NCBI RefSeq assembly: GCF_003668995.1 | Contig: NZ_CP033068.1 | Location: 124,001-188,000, forward strand | Length of the DNA: 64,000 nt | Direction: 5' to 3' | Source of the DNA: Flavobacterium sp. 140616W15 | GTDB lineage: Bacteria; Bacteroidota; Bacteroidia; Flavobacteriales; Flavobacteriaceae | Shown: one piece after another, positions 8,793-17,890 of the stretch | Position numbering within the stretch: the stretch's first letter is position 1 | How the letters are laid out: every line of letters begins with the position of its first letter | Notes under the pieces: model-generated | Seen by the model: the letters and a program-made list of their open reading frames with translations, nothing else | Database searches by the model: none | What the model was told of the DNA's origin: nothing | Position numbers and translations under genes: made by a program

Positions 8793-11097
8793 CAATATGG
8801 GAACTAAATATTTAAAATATTTTATAATACTCTCTTTGTTTTTTGCATTTGGATGTAGTAATACCAAGTATTTGCCCAAAGGAGATTTATTGTACACAGG
8901 CGCTTCGGTAAAAGTAGAAGACTCTATTCTTAAAAAGAAAGAAAAAACAGCACTTCAAAATGAACTGCAAAGTTTGTTGCGCCCTTTGCCTAATAAACAA
9001 TTTTTAGGATTGCGTATTAAATTATGGATATACAATATAGCTGGCGAACCAAAGAAAAAGAAAGGAACAAGGTATTGGTTAAGGAATAAAGTTGGAGAAG
9101 CTCCAGTACTTTACAGTAAAGTCGATTTAGATTATAATTCGGCAGTGCTAAGAAATTATGCTGAAAACAAAGGTTTTTTTAAAGTAAGCGTCAGTGCAGA
9201 TTCTACTGCAAAAAATAAAAGAGCAACGGCAGAATATACTGTTATACCTAGAAAGCAATATAAAATAAAGAGTGTTAGCTTTCCGGATGATTCTTCGGCT
9301 GTAGCCAAAACAATAGCTAAAACAACTCGTAGATCATTGCTAAAAGTAGGTAAGCCTTATGACTTGGACGTTATAAAATCAGAGAGAGAGCGTATCGATT
9401 CGCGATTGAAAGAAAAGGGATTTTATTATTTCAATTCAGATTATATCTTGGCGCAAGTTGATAGTACAAAAGGAGATCACGAGGTAAGTATAAAATTAAA
9501 AATAAAAGACGAAACGCCAGCCAAAGCCAAAGTGCCTTACACAATAAATGATATAGTTGTATATCCTAATTTTTCTATTTTAAAGGATAGTACAGCTGTA
9601 GCATATAAAAAAGAGGATATCGTAAAGTATAAAGATTTCACGATTATAGATTCCACAAATACATTTAGACCCAGAGTATTTGATAGAGCTTTGTATTTTA
9701 AGAAAGGAGATTTTTATAATCGATCCGATCACAATCTTTCTCTGAATCGTTTTGTGAATTTAGGAACGTTTAATTTTGTAAAAAATGAGTTTAAAGAATC
9801 TGATAGTATAAAAAATGCTTTAGATGCCTATTACTACCTAACCTTATTGCCAAAGAAATTTATTAGAGTTGAGGTATTAGGAAAAACCAATTCGGCTAGT
9901 TATTCAGGTACAGAGATTAATGCAAACTGGAACAACAGAAACTTACTTAGAGGGGCTGAATTATTTACATTATCAGTATTTGGAGGAGCAGATTTTCAGA
10001 TTTCGGGACAAAATAAAGGGAATAATATATATAAAATAGGAGGGGAAGCAAGTTTAACCTGGCCAAGATTAATTACGCCGTTTAATTTTCAAGGTTCTAG
10101 TGAGTTTGTTCCAAGAACAAAAGCGAGTTTAAGTTATGAATATCAAAACCGAATTAATCTATATGCTTTAAATTCTTTTAGAGGATCCTTTGGTTATTCA
10201 TGGAAAGAAAATGTTCGAAAAGAACATCAATTGGATATCATAGAGGTTAATTATGTAAGTCCAAACCATGTAACACCTTATTATTTAGAACAGGTAGAGA
10301 AAGATCAATCATTATCTAAAGTACTGGAAAAACAATTGATTTTTGGGCCTACGTATTCGTATACTTACACCAATACGATGCAAAAGAGAAAAAAGAATAC
10401 GTTCTATTTTAATGGCGAGCTTGATTTAGCTGGTAATATAACAGGTTTGGCAACAAAAGCGAATATCAAGAAGGATAATACCATAAAAATATTTGATGTT
10501 CCTTTTAGTCAATATGTAAAACTAAAAACTGATTTTAGACATTATTTTAAGCTAGGAAAAGAAAGCCAATTAGCAAGCCGACTTATTCTTGGAGTAGGCT
10601 TGCCGTATGGTAATTCTTCTTCTTTGCCTTCGATAAAGCAATTTGTTGTAGGAGGAACTAATAGTATTCGTGCTTTTAGAGCTCGATCAATTGGTCCGGG
10701 TAGTTTTAAGAGTCAAGATACAACAAGCAACTTTTTGCCAGATCAGTCAGGAGACTTAAAACTAGAATTTAATACAGAGTACAGAGCTAAACTATTTAGT
10801 ATAGTACGAGGAGCAATATTTCTAGATGCTGGAAATGTTTGGCTACTCAATAATGACATAAATAAAGCTGGAGCAAAAATCAGTAAAAACTTCATGAAAG
10901 AAATTGCTGTTGGTGCTGGAGCAGGATTACGTTTCGACTTATCATTTTTAATATTAAGAACCGATATTGCATTTCCGTTAAGAATACCATATTTACCTGA
11001 AGGACAACGATGGGTAATAGATGATATTAATTTTGGAAGCGGTTCTTGGAGAAAAGATAATCTGATACTTAATATCGCAATTGGATATCCTTTTTAG
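8770..11097 (+). CDS. tamL: TamA-type outer-membrane assembly factor with lipoprotein signal (TamL)
   Basis: The 775-residue product has a hydrophobic signal ending FFAFGCSNTKYLPKG, so it is probably lipidated. POTRA-like repeats cover about residues 40-330, and a C-terminal Omp85 beta-barrel includes the conserved VGGTNSIRAFRARSIGPGS block. In Bacteroidota the TamA partner is a lipoprotein called TamL, and the direct link to tamB fits that. An alternative ATG at 8797, four bases after the tamB stop, would also give a good signal peptide; 8770 overlaps tamB. It probably inserts outer-membrane proteins together with TamB. Confidence 0.9.
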   Translation: MNKSKKRSNMGTKYLKYFIILSLFFAFGCSNTKYLPKGDLLYTGASVKVEDSILKKKEKTALQNELQSLLRPLPNKQFLGLRIKLWIYNIAGEPKKKKGTRYWLRNKVGEAPVLYSKVDLDYNSAVLRNYAENKGFFKVSVSADSTAKNKRATAEYTVIPRKQYKIKSVSFPDDSSAVAKTIAKTTRRSLLKVGKPYDLDVIKSERERIDSRLKEKGFYYFNSDYILAQVDSTKGDHEVSIKLKIKDETPAKAKVPYTINDIVVYPNFSILKDSTAVAYKKEDIVKYKDFTIIDSTNTFRPRVFDRALYFKKGDFYNRSDHNLSLNRFVNLGTFNFVKNEFKESDSIKNALDAYYYLTLLPKKFIRVEVLGKTNSASYSGTEINANWNNRNLLRGAELFTLSVFGGADFQISGQNKGNNIYKIGGEASLTWPRLITPFNFQGSSEFVPRTKASLSYEYQNRINLYALNSFRGSFGYSWKENVRKEHQLDIIEVNYVSPNHVTPYYLEQVEKDQSLSKVLEKQLIFGPTYSYTYTNTMQKRKKNTFYFNGELDLAGNITGLATKANIKKDNTIKIFDVPFSQYVKLKTDFRHYFKLGKESQLASRLILGVGLPYGNSSSLPSIKQFVVGGTNSIRAFRARSIGPGSFKSQDTTSNFLPDQSGDLKLEFNTEYRAKLFSIVRGAIFLDAGNVWLLNNDINKAGAKISKNFMKEIAVGAGAGLRFDLSFLILRTDIAFPLRIPYLPEGQRWVIDDINFGSGSWRKDNLILNIAIGYPF

Positions 11098-11151
11098 GAG
11101 AAGCCAATACAAAACTTGTGTATGTAGAGATGTGCTTTTGCTGTACTAAGG

Positions 11152-11322
11152 CTAAAATAGCATCGTACTATTAACATCTATACCTTTAAGTAATTGGACG
11201 TTTGTTTTTAATAAATTAGATAAAAGCAACTTTTTAGACTTATCCTTATTGCCGCTTATATCTCTGAGGATTCTGTAAATATATCGCTTAGTGATATATT
11301 TAATTTTTCTACGAGTTTTCAT
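11152..11322 (-). CDS. Possible 56-residue basic small protein
   Basis: In the 418-base gap after tamL, the minus strand has an ATG at 11322 and an open frame of 56 codons ending at 11152. The product is strongly basic (starts MKTRRKIKYITKRYIYRILR) and has no signal peptide or known motif. Nothing else in the gap suggests a gene. It could be a small nucleic-acid-binding protein or chance coding; an AT-rich reading frame of this size can occur by chance. Confidence 0.3.
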   Translation of the reverse strand: MKTRRKIKYITKRYIYRILRDISGNKDKSKKLLLSNLLKTNVQLLKGIDVNSTMLF

Positions 11323-11545
11323 AAACAAGGGATTTATAATTTGTTATTTAAAGTTACAAAAAATAACTTATGGATTCATTAAGTTGGCCTAATAAATTTA
11401 GTATCATCAAACTATTATGTAATCATTCAAAATAAAAATTCACATATTTATCGATGTTAGATTTATTTAACGCTGTTAAAAATTTATAATTCAATTAACA
11501 ATTGAGAATTTATTAATGGTTAATTTTGTAAAAAGATTAATCCAG

Positions 11546-12553
11546 ATGAACAATAATATACCAATTTCTTTATTAGAATTAGCATTAATTACAGAGGGTA
11601 GTGATGCAAAAGAAACATTTCAGAAAACAAAAGAGCTTGCTCAACTAGCTGATACTTTAGGATACAACCGATTTTGGTTGGCCGAACATCACAATATGGA
11701 GCATGTGGCTAGTACAGCAACAGTAGTTTTAATAGGTTACATAGCAAGTCAAACGCAAAATATTCGCGTTGGTTCAGGAGGAATAATGCTTCCCAATCAT
11801 TCACCGCTTGTTATTGCAGAACAATTCGGAACATTAGAAACACTATATCCTAACCGAATAGATTTAGGTTTAGGTAGAGCGCCAGGAACTGATTCTTTAA
11901 CTGCTCAGGCTATTCGTGAAGATTTTTACGCACAGTCGCAACAATTCCCGAAAAACGTTCAGGCTATTCATAATTACTTTTCACCTGATAATGCTTCCGC
12001 AAAAGTACGTGCTTTTCCTGCCGAAGGAACTAATGTGCCAGTTTGGATATTAGGCTCTAGTATGGATAGTGCTTCGTTAGCTGCAGCAAAAGGATTGCCA
12101 TATGCATTTGCAGGGCATTTTGCACCAAGAATGATGTTGCAAGCATTTGAGTTTTATCGCGAAAACTTTATTCCTTCAAAATATTTAAGTAGCCCTAAAA
12201 CAATGGCGTGTGTAAATGCTATTGGAGCAGATACAAATGAAGAAGCGGAAGTTTTATCAACTACTTTATATCAAATGTTTTTAGGGTTAATACGTAATAA
12301 CAGGAAGCCAGTTCAACCACCACTTGCATCATTAGATGGATTAATGAGTGAGGAAGAAAAATTCCATGTAGATCAAATGGTCGCTTGTACTTTTGCAGGG
12401 AATAAAGAAAAGTTAGAAAAAGACTTAAAACAATTTATAGCGCGTTCAGGTATAGATGAATTGATGATTACCAGTCCAATTTTTGATCATAAGGATAAAC
12501 TAAAAAGTTTGAAAATTCTAAAAGAAGTTATCGACAACATAAATAAAGCGTAG
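11546..12553 (+). CDS. Luciferase-like flavin-dependent oxidoreductase
   Basis: The 335-residue product starts MNNNIPISLLELALI and contains typical bacterial luciferase-like monooxygenase blocks: YNRFWLAEHHNMEHVAST, IRVGSGGIMLPNHSPLVIAEQFGTLE and RIDLGLGRAPGTD. It matches the FMN-dependent LLM group often annotated as alkanal monooxygenase-like; the real substrate is unknown. An in-frame ATG at 11516 would add ten residues, but the start at 11546 fits the family N-terminus better. It stands alone on the plus strand. Confidence 0.88.
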   Translation: MNNNIPISLLELALITEGSDAKETFQKTKELAQLADTLGYNRFWLAEHHNMEHVASTATVVLIGYIASQTQNIRVGSGGIMLPNHSPLVIAEQFGTLETLYPNRIDLGLGRAPGTDSLTAQAIREDFYAQSQQFPKNVQAIHNYFSPDNASAKVRAFPAEGTNVPVWILGSSMDSASLAAAKGLPYAFAGHFAPRMMLQAFEFYRENFIPSKYLSSPKTMACVNAIGADTNEEAEVLSTTLYQMFLGLIRNNRKPVQPPLASLDGLMSEEEKFHVDQMVACTFAGNKEKLEKDLKQFIARSGIDELMITSPIFDHKDKLKSLKILKEVIDNINKA

Positions 12554-12613
12554 TGGTGTTTTCTAAAAAAATCACTAAATTGGCTATATAATAGTCATCA
12601 TTAAAACATAATT

Positions 12614-13234
12614 ATGTTGAGAAGAATTTTAATAGGAATTGTAATTATAGTCGGAATCGTTCTTGCATTTAAGTATTGTGAATTCAAGAAAGATGATTCA
12701 ACGAGTTTGGATTATAACACCAATTTAATACAGCAACAAATTGTAAACGTTGGGAAGCTGATAGTTACCGAAGGACATTTCTCTGAAGTAGTAACCTATA
12801 AAAACTCAAATAAGTACTTGCTGGATATGATTTCTTTTGAAAAGAAAGCGTTGATTGTAGTAAATGCGAATGTTACAGTAGCCTACGATTTACATAAAAT
12901 GAAGTATGAAATTGATGAAAAAAATAAGGTTATAAAAATCGTATCAATTCCAAAAGAGGAAATTACTATCAACCCAGATATTCAATATTATAATGTTGAG
13001 CAAAGTCAATTAAACGCATTTACGGGAGATGATTATAATAAAATAAACAAATCAGTTAAGGCGAATTTGGCAAAGAAAATAGAAAAATCATCGCTTAAAA
13101 CAAATGCGCAAAATCGACTGATTAGCGAGTTATCTAAGATTTTAATCCTGACAAATTCAATGGGATGGAAACTGCAATACGATGGTAAAACAATTCAAAA
13201 CGAAACAGAGCTTAGTAACGATTTGAAGTTATAG
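12614..13234 (+). CDS. DUF4230 domain protein, membrane anchored
   Basis: The 206-residue product has one N-terminal hydrophobic segment (ILIGIVIIVGIVLAF) and then a soluble domain with the pattern VGKLIVTEGHFSEVVTYKN and KALIVVNANVTVAYDL, which I recognise as DUF4230. These are single-pass proteins of unknown function. Sixty bases separate it from the monooxygenase, so co-transcription is possible. Confidence 0.8.
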   Translation: MLRRILIGIVIIVGIVLAFKYCEFKKDDSTSLDYNTNLIQQQIVNVGKLIVTEGHFSEVVTYKNSNKYLLDMISFEKKALIVVNANVTVAYDLHKMKYEIDEKNKVIKIVSIPKEEITINPDIQYYNVEQSQLNAFTGDDYNKINKSVKANLAKKIEKSSLKTNAQNRLISELSKILILTNSMGWKLQYDGKTIQNETELSNDLKL

Positions 13235-13244
13235 AAATCTAAGT

Positions 13245-13435
13245 GAAAGATTCAAAGTGACAAAGGCACAAAGTTTTTCTTTTAGTCTTGTCATGATGAG
13301 CGGAGTCGAAGCATTACATTGTTAACGCCCTTCGACTACGAAGAAAAAGATAAGATTGTGGTCAATATCACACAGATTTTGCAATCAGAATATTTATGTA
13401 ATCTTTGTCAAAGTTTTGAACTTTGACAAAGATCT
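13245..13435. repeat. Intergenic mosaic of palindromic elements
   Basis: The 220-base gap holds several dispersed-repeat-like pieces. GGAGTCGAAG (near 13301) is partly answered by CTTCGACT (near 13330). A perfect inverted repeat, CTTTGTCAAAG and CTTTGACAAAG around a seven-base loop, lies at 13403-13431. The segments CACAAAG and CACAGATTTTGCAATCAG look like fragments of common flavobacterial intergenic repeats. The hairpin has no T tract on either side, so it is not an obvious terminator, though it sits where both converging genes end. Confidence 0.5.
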
Positions 13436-13454
13436 CCTTTATAAAAGTTTCTTT

Positions 13455-15212
13455 CTAACACTTTTCCTTATCAAAAATCAAGTCCAGACCGCCTGAAATT
13501 AAATGGGCCACTTCTGGTCTTTTTGTTTTTAAATTTTCAAGATGTGCGAGTACTTCCTGTAGCAATTGAGGTTGATTGCTGTTCTTTAAAAGTTCTGTAA
13601 TCTCTACAGATAACAACCAGTCATTAGGATGATTTGTCTTTACTTTTTTAAAGATAGAAGTCAATAATGTTTCATGAGAATTGGTTTCTCTTATAGATCT
13701 AACTTGTTGGTATAATTCTTCTAGCTCATCACGTTCCTTAGAATGTTTGGCTTTGATTGTTTTTGTTTTTGGAACTGAATTGATGAGGTCAAAACTATTA
13801 ACATCGGCTGGTCCGGAAAAAGCAGAAACTACTTTTTTGCCAATTGCCATATCATAATTACCCCACTCTGGTTTAAACAAAATAGTGTCTCGGTGAGTTA
13901 CAGTGCAATTTTTAAAGCTGATTAAAATAATCTCACCATGTAAGTTTCTAGAACCAGTAATGATTTCTCCTTTTACAATAATTCCGCCTTCAAATTCTAA
14001 TTTTACAGTTTCATTTTCAACTATTTTGTAGGCATTTAAATCCATCGGGCTCATATCTTCGATAGCCAAATTAAAGCCTTTTAATTTTCCGATAGGGCTA
14101 CCAAAACCTTCAGGATGCGTTAGTGTTCCGTGCCCAACTAATTCTTTTTCACGGTAAGATAAAGCTGTTTTTCCTGTTGTTTGTATGTAAATAGGCTTTC
14201 CATCAGCTTCTATAACATTGGTAAAAACGCCAGAAACTTGTAAACCAGTGCTTAGTTCAATCGTTCCTAAAGCATTCGAATTAATTAATTTTTGAATACC
14301 AGAAATCCCACCTGTACGCAATGCCATTTTATTAGCAAATTCTTCAAGAATAAGACTTAAATAGGCAAAAGTAGGTGTAACGTATAGTTGAGGTTGTAAT
14401 TTTGTAATATCAAAACTCTGATTTGCTGCCGAGATATCATATGGAATTTTGGTAACATTATCAGTCATGCACCAAGCGCTTTCGCCAATTGATGATAATA
14501 AACCAGCACCATAAATCTTAGGATCTTCGATAGTTCCAATTAAGCCATATTCAACAGTCCACCAATGTAAGTTTCTAATTTGTGCCATTTCTGACAATTC
14601 TCCCATATTATTTTGTAAATCTTCAACCGCTTTTTCTGCTTGATCAATATCCGCTTGTGGAGTTCCTTCAGCTTCTTTTAAGATCGAAAGCAATCGAATA
14701 GCTTCATACATTTGGTAATCTTTGTGTGAAGAGATAGCTTTACAACCAATTTCACCAAAGCGGCGTAAGTATTCAGCATATTCAGGATTAGCAATAATAG
14801 GAGCATGCCCAGCACCTTCGTGAATAATATCGGGTGCAGGTGTATATTCGATATGCTCGAGCTGACGAATATCAGAAGCGATTACCAAAACATTATAAGC
14901 CTGAAATTCCATAAAGGCATTTGGTGGAATAAAACCATCAACTGCTACAGCAGCCCAACCAATTTCAGTTAGAATTCTGTTCATCCCGTACATGCTCGGA
15001 ATGTTATTAATTTCGATTCCAGTTTTTTTCAATCCATCTAGATAGGAATGATGCGCTACTTTAGATAAATAATCTACATTTTTGCGCATCACATACCTCC
15101 AAACCGCTTGATTAATGGGAGTATAATCACTATAATCTTGAGGTTTAATAAATTGCTTTAAATGATTAGGCAATCGATCTAATAAAGGATTTGTTTCAAT
15201 AGTTGGGTTCAT
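13455..15212 (-). CDS. Aromatic amino acid hydroxylase (phenylalanine 4-monooxygenase family)
   Basis: The 585-residue product contains the catalytic core of pterin-dependent aromatic amino acid hydroxylases. The iron ligands are H131 and H136 in DIIHEGAGHAP and E221 in WWTVEYGLIG. The core (about residues 30-330) should hydroxylate Phe, giving Tyr, with tetrahydropterin and oxygen. The product is about twice as long as the short bacterial PhhA, with a C-terminal extension of roughly 250 residues without a recognised domain; this longer form is common in Bacteroidota. The exact substrate (Phe, Tyr or Trp) cannot be fixed from sequence. Confidence 0.88.
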   Translation of the reverse strand: MNPTIETNPLLDRLPNHLKQFIKPQDYSDYTPINQAVWRYVMRKNVDYLSKVAHHSYLDGLKKTGIEINNIPSMYGMNRILTEIGWAAVAVDGFIPPNAFMEFQAYNVLVIASDIRQLEHIEYTPAPDIIHEGAGHAPIIANPEYAEYLRRFGEIGCKAISSHKDYQMYEAIRLLSILKEAEGTPQADIDQAEKAVEDLQNNMGELSEMAQIRNLHWWTVEYGLIGTIEDPKIYGAGLLSSIGESAWCMTDNVTKIPYDISAANQSFDITKLQPQLYVTPTFAYLSLILEEFANKMALRTGGISGIQKLINSNALGTIELSTGLQVSGVFTNVIEADGKPIYIQTTGKTALSYREKELVGHGTLTHPEGFGSPIGKLKGFNLAIEDMSPMDLNAYKIVENETVKLEFEGGIIVKGEIITGSRNLHGEIILISFKNCTVTHRDTILFKPEWGNYDMAIGKKVVSAFSGPADVNSFDLINSVPKTKTIKAKHSKERDELEELYQQVRSIRETNSHETLLTSIFKKVKTNHPNDWLLSVEITELLKNSNQPQLLQEVLAHLENLKTKRPEVAHLISGGLDLIFDKEKC

Positions 15213-15271
15213 TTCGAAATCGTTGTAGTTCTTTTGCGAAATTACAAATTTAAAGAACTATTTTTAGTTTT

Positions 15272-15661
15272 TTATTTAGATGTTTTTTTTAAATCTCTAA
15301 AATATTCAATTTTATAGAGGAACATAGAGGCCATATTTACACCACGCATCTTGGCCTCTTCGGCAAGAATACCTATAAAAAGACTGTCTACTGTTTTTGT
15401 GAAAATTTCAATCCATCTGTTAAAATGGGATTGGTCTACAGGCAAATGTTTGTGTGGTGGAAATGGACTTCCAGAATAGCTATGTTGTTCTAACAAGATA
15501 GTTTGCCAAAATTTATACATTGTTTCTAAATGTTCTGGCCATCTTCCTTGGATCCTTTCATTGAATATTGGTCCAATAAGGTCGTCTTTTTGAACTTTGG
15601 CATAAAAAGTATTGACTAATAATTTTATGTCTTCGATTGTTGTTATGTCTAAAATTACCAT
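15272..15661 (-). CDS. Group III truncated haemoglobin
   Basis: The 129-residue product (start MVILDITTIEDI) shows the truncated globin pattern LVNTFYAKVQKDDLIGPIFN, the W in MYKFWQTILL, and HKHLPVDQSHFNRWIEIF with the likely proximal His. It should bind haem and oxygen or NO. A start ten codons upstream (15688) is possible, but the chosen ATG matches family N-termini. It lies 59 bases downstream of the hydroxylase on the same strand; the link may be oxygen supply, but this is only a guess. Confidence 0.85.
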   Translation of the reverse strand: MVILDITTIEDIKLLVNTFYAKVQKDDLIGPIFNERIQGRWPEHLETMYKFWQTILLEQHSYSGSPFPPHKHLPVDQSHFNRWIEIFTKTVDSLFIGILAEEAKMRGVNMASMFLYKIEYFRDLKKTSK

Positions 15662-15856
15662 ATTTTTATGTAAAAAGATTATATGCAAAAATACAACTTA
15701 ATGCAGGGTTTTTCTCTTTAGTTTAGTTAAATGAATCTAAAAAAATGTATGAATAAAGTTATAATTTGTCATTTTTGATGCATTGATTAGTTAACGGGTT
15801 ACAAAATCGAATATTTTTTTTATACCAACATATTTCAGAACGATACAAATGGTATT

Positions 15857-17101
15857 TTATCCAATAAGTTGTGTGTATAAATCCTGATTTTCATTGAGGT
15901 ATTGAAACTCAAATCCCTTGGTTATCATATTACTTTTAATATTTTTGATATCTTTTTTGTTTTTTAGTTCTAATCCAACTACTACTGAACCTACTTCTCT
16001 GCTATTTTTCTTTGCAAATTGAAAATAAGTAATATCATCATTAGGTCCTAAAATATCATTTACAAATTCTTTAAGTGCACCTGGACGTTGCGGAAACTGA
16101 ATCATGAAATAATGCATCAATCCTTCGTAAAGGAGGGAGCGTTCTTTTATTTCGGCAGTTCGCTCAATATCGTTATTACTTCCGCTTACTACGCAAACAA
16201 TTGTTTTGCCTTTTATTTTTTCTTTATAGAAATCCAATGCAGCTATTGTAAGCGCTCCTGCTGGTTCTACAACCATAGCTTCTTCATTATACAATCTCAA
16301 AATAGTAGTACAGACTTTACCTTCTGGTACAAGAATTATATCGTCTAAATTCTTGCGACATATATCAAAGGTCATGTTCCCGACTTGTTTTACTGCAGCG
16401 CCATCTACAAATTTATCAATCGTTTTTAAAGCGGTGTTTTTTCCATCGATGATAGATGTTTTCATTGATGGGGCTCCTTTTGGTTCTACACCAATAATTT
16501 TAGTATCTGGGCTTAGATGTTTAAAAACTTCTGAAAGTCCCGATGCTAATCCGCCACCGCCTATAGGAACAAAAACATAATCTATAGGTTCTTTATACGA
16601 TTCCAAAATTTCAAGCCCTACGGTGCCTTGCCCTGCAATAACTTTTAAATCATCAAAAGGATGAATGAATATTCTATTACTCATTGTAGCATCTTCTGTT
16701 GCAGAAGCGTATGCATCATCAAAAGTATCTCCAGTAAGAACAATTTCTACAAAAGACTTTCCAAATAATTGTACTTGTTTTACTTTTTGCTTTGGGGTAG
16801 TTTTAGGCATGTAAATCTTGCCTTTAATTTGTAGTAAATTACAAGAGTAAGCAACACCTTGTGCATGATTTCCAGCGCTTGCGCATACAATACCTTTTGT
16901 TTTTTCTGTATCATTAAGAGAAGAAATTTTATTGTAAGCACCTCTAATTTTATAAGAACGTACAATTTGCAGGTCTTCTCTTTTTAATAAGACAGTTGCC
17001 TTAAATTCGTCTGAAAGATTGAGGTTTTGTGTGAGTGGAGTAGCGGCAACTACTTTGCTTAGTTGTTCTTTGGCTGTAATTACTTCGTTAAATAGCATCA
17101 T
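15857..17101 (-). CDS. ilvA: Threonine ammonia-lyase (threonine dehydratase)
   Basis: The 414-residue product is a PLP enzyme of the threonine/serine dehydratase fold. The PLP lysine lies in RSYKIRGAYNK, the phosphate-binding loop is GGGGLASG, and SAGNHAQG is present. A C-terminal ACT-like regulatory domain starts about residue 327 (MIQFPQRPGALKEFVNDIL), so feedback control by isoleucine is likely. It converts threonine to 2-oxobutanoate, the first step of isoleucine synthesis. It stands alone here, preceded on its strand by an Ile-rich leader peptide and a terminator hairpin. Confidence 0.93.
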   Translation of the reverse strand: MMLFNEVITAKEQLSKVVAATPLTQNLNLSDEFKATVLLKREDLQIVRSYKIRGAYNKISSLNDTEKTKGIVCASAGNHAQGVAYSCNLLQIKGKIYMPKTTPKQKVKQVQLFGKSFVEIVLTGDTFDDAYASATEDATMSNRIFIHPFDDLKVIAGQGTVGLEILESYKEPIDYVFVPIGGGGLASGLSEVFKHLSPDTKIIGVEPKGAPSMKTSIIDGKNTALKTIDKFVDGAAVKQVGNMTFDICRKNLDDIILVPEGKVCTTILRLYNEEAMVVEPAGALTIAALDFYKEKIKGKTIVCVVSGSNNDIERTAEIKERSLLYEGLMHYFMIQFPQRPGALKEFVNDILGPNDDITYFQFAKKNSREVGSVVVGLELKNKKDIKNIKSNMITKGFEFQYLNENQDLYTQLIG

Positions 17102-17119
17102 GTGTTTTGGTTGTTTTTT

Positions 17120-17150
17120 AAAATAAAAAAACCTCCCGATTTGGGAGGTT
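17120..17150 (-). terminator. Attenuator hairpin in ilvA leader
   Basis: Minus strand: AACCTCCC, a five-base loop, GGGAGGTT and then TTTTTATTTT, about 20 bases before the ilvA ATG. A competing pairing is visible: GAGGT at 17187-17191 can pair with ACCTC of the hairpin at 17145-17149, and TAAAT (17176-17180) with ATTTA (17155-17159) inside it. That is the arrangement expected for a terminator/antiterminator switch. Confidence 0.8.
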
Positions 17151-17195
17151 CTAATAAATTGTATTTTGTTTACTTATTTATATAACACCTCGCCA

Positions 17196-17252
17196 CTATT
17201 GTTGAATTACAATAATGTTAATAGCGATAATAATGTTATTTAAATTTGTCAT
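17196..17252 (-). CDS. ilvA leader peptide, Ile-rich (18 residues)
   Basis: The open frame encodes MTNLNNIIIAINIIVIQQ, with seven Ile among 18 residues plus one Val and one Leu. It ends 95 bases before ilvA and just upstream of the competing hairpins, as in classical transcription attenuation: stalling at Ile codons when Ile-tRNA is scarce would favour antitermination and ilvA expression. Seen directly in sequence; the mechanism is inferred from known ilv leaders of other bacteria. Confidence 0.75.
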   Translation of the reverse strand: MTNLNNIIIAINIIVIQQ

Positions 17253-17272
17253 TGTTTATTATTTGAAAAAAA

Positions 17273-17280
17273 CAAATGTA
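17273..17280 (-). promoter_or_regulatory. Candidate -7 element for ilvA leader transcript
   Basis: Minus strand TACATTTG matches TANNTTTG exactly, about 20 bases before the leader peptide start. No clear TTG is seen at the -33 distance, so this is a partial match. Confidence 0.45.
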
Positions 17281-17310
17281 TTAATTATTTGATAAGAACA
17301 CGAAAAAAGA

Positions 17311-17856
17311 TTATTTTTTTGCAAGATTTGGAGGATACTGCGCTAGTATTTTGCCCACAAACTCAGCAACTACTTTGTCTTTTTTGTCAGGTCCTTGGTT
17401 GGTTAAATAACCAACTCCTTCACCTTGCCAAATCATTTCTTTTTTCTTAGCATCGATAAAATCGATGTATAAAGTTCCTTGGGTAGATGTTGATACAGAA
17501 GTTTGATTTCCCATCATTAGGTAAGGATTCCATCCATAACCCCATCCGTAACCCCATCCAGCGTTAAACTGGTTTACATTTACTTCCTCTCTTGCTTTAG
17601 TAAAAATGTTTATTAATAAATCTGGGTTATCACTTTTAGTAAAACCTTTTGCTGCCATTTGTTCATCGATAGCACGTAAAATTCTTCTTTTATCTAAATC
17701 AGAAATTTCAACTTTATCGATACCAGGTTTGAAATAAGCATATGTTTTATACTTTGTAAAATCAACAGATTTATCATAATCGGAGTATACACTAATACTA
17801 CTACAAGAAGTTAGAACTAGAAGTAATAGAATTGGTAAAATAAATAATTTTTTCAT
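17311..17856 (-). CDS. DUF4136 domain lipoprotein
   Basis: The 181-residue product has a signal peptide with lipobox (VLTSCSSISVYSDYD) and the DUF4136 pattern DFTKYKTYAYF, ILRAIDEQMAAKGF, NPDLLINIF and MIWQGEGVGYL. A Gly/Tyr/Trp-rich insert (WGYGWGYGWNPY) lies in the middle. It is a periplasmic or outer-membrane lipoprotein of unknown function. It ends 59 bases upstream of the ilvA leader peptide start on the same strand. Confidence 0.88.
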   Translation of the reverse strand: MKKLFILPILLLLVLTSCSSISVYSDYDKSVDFTKYKTYAYFKPGIDKVEISDLDKRRILRAIDEQMAAKGFTKSDNPDLLINIFTKAREEVNVNQFNAGWGYGWGYGWNPYLMMGNQTSVSTSTQGTLYIDFIDAKKKEMIWQGEGVGYLTNQGPDKKDKVVAEFVGKILAQYPPNLAKK

Positions 17857-17890
17857 GTTTAGATAGTTTTTAAGTTATACCGACTTTGAT

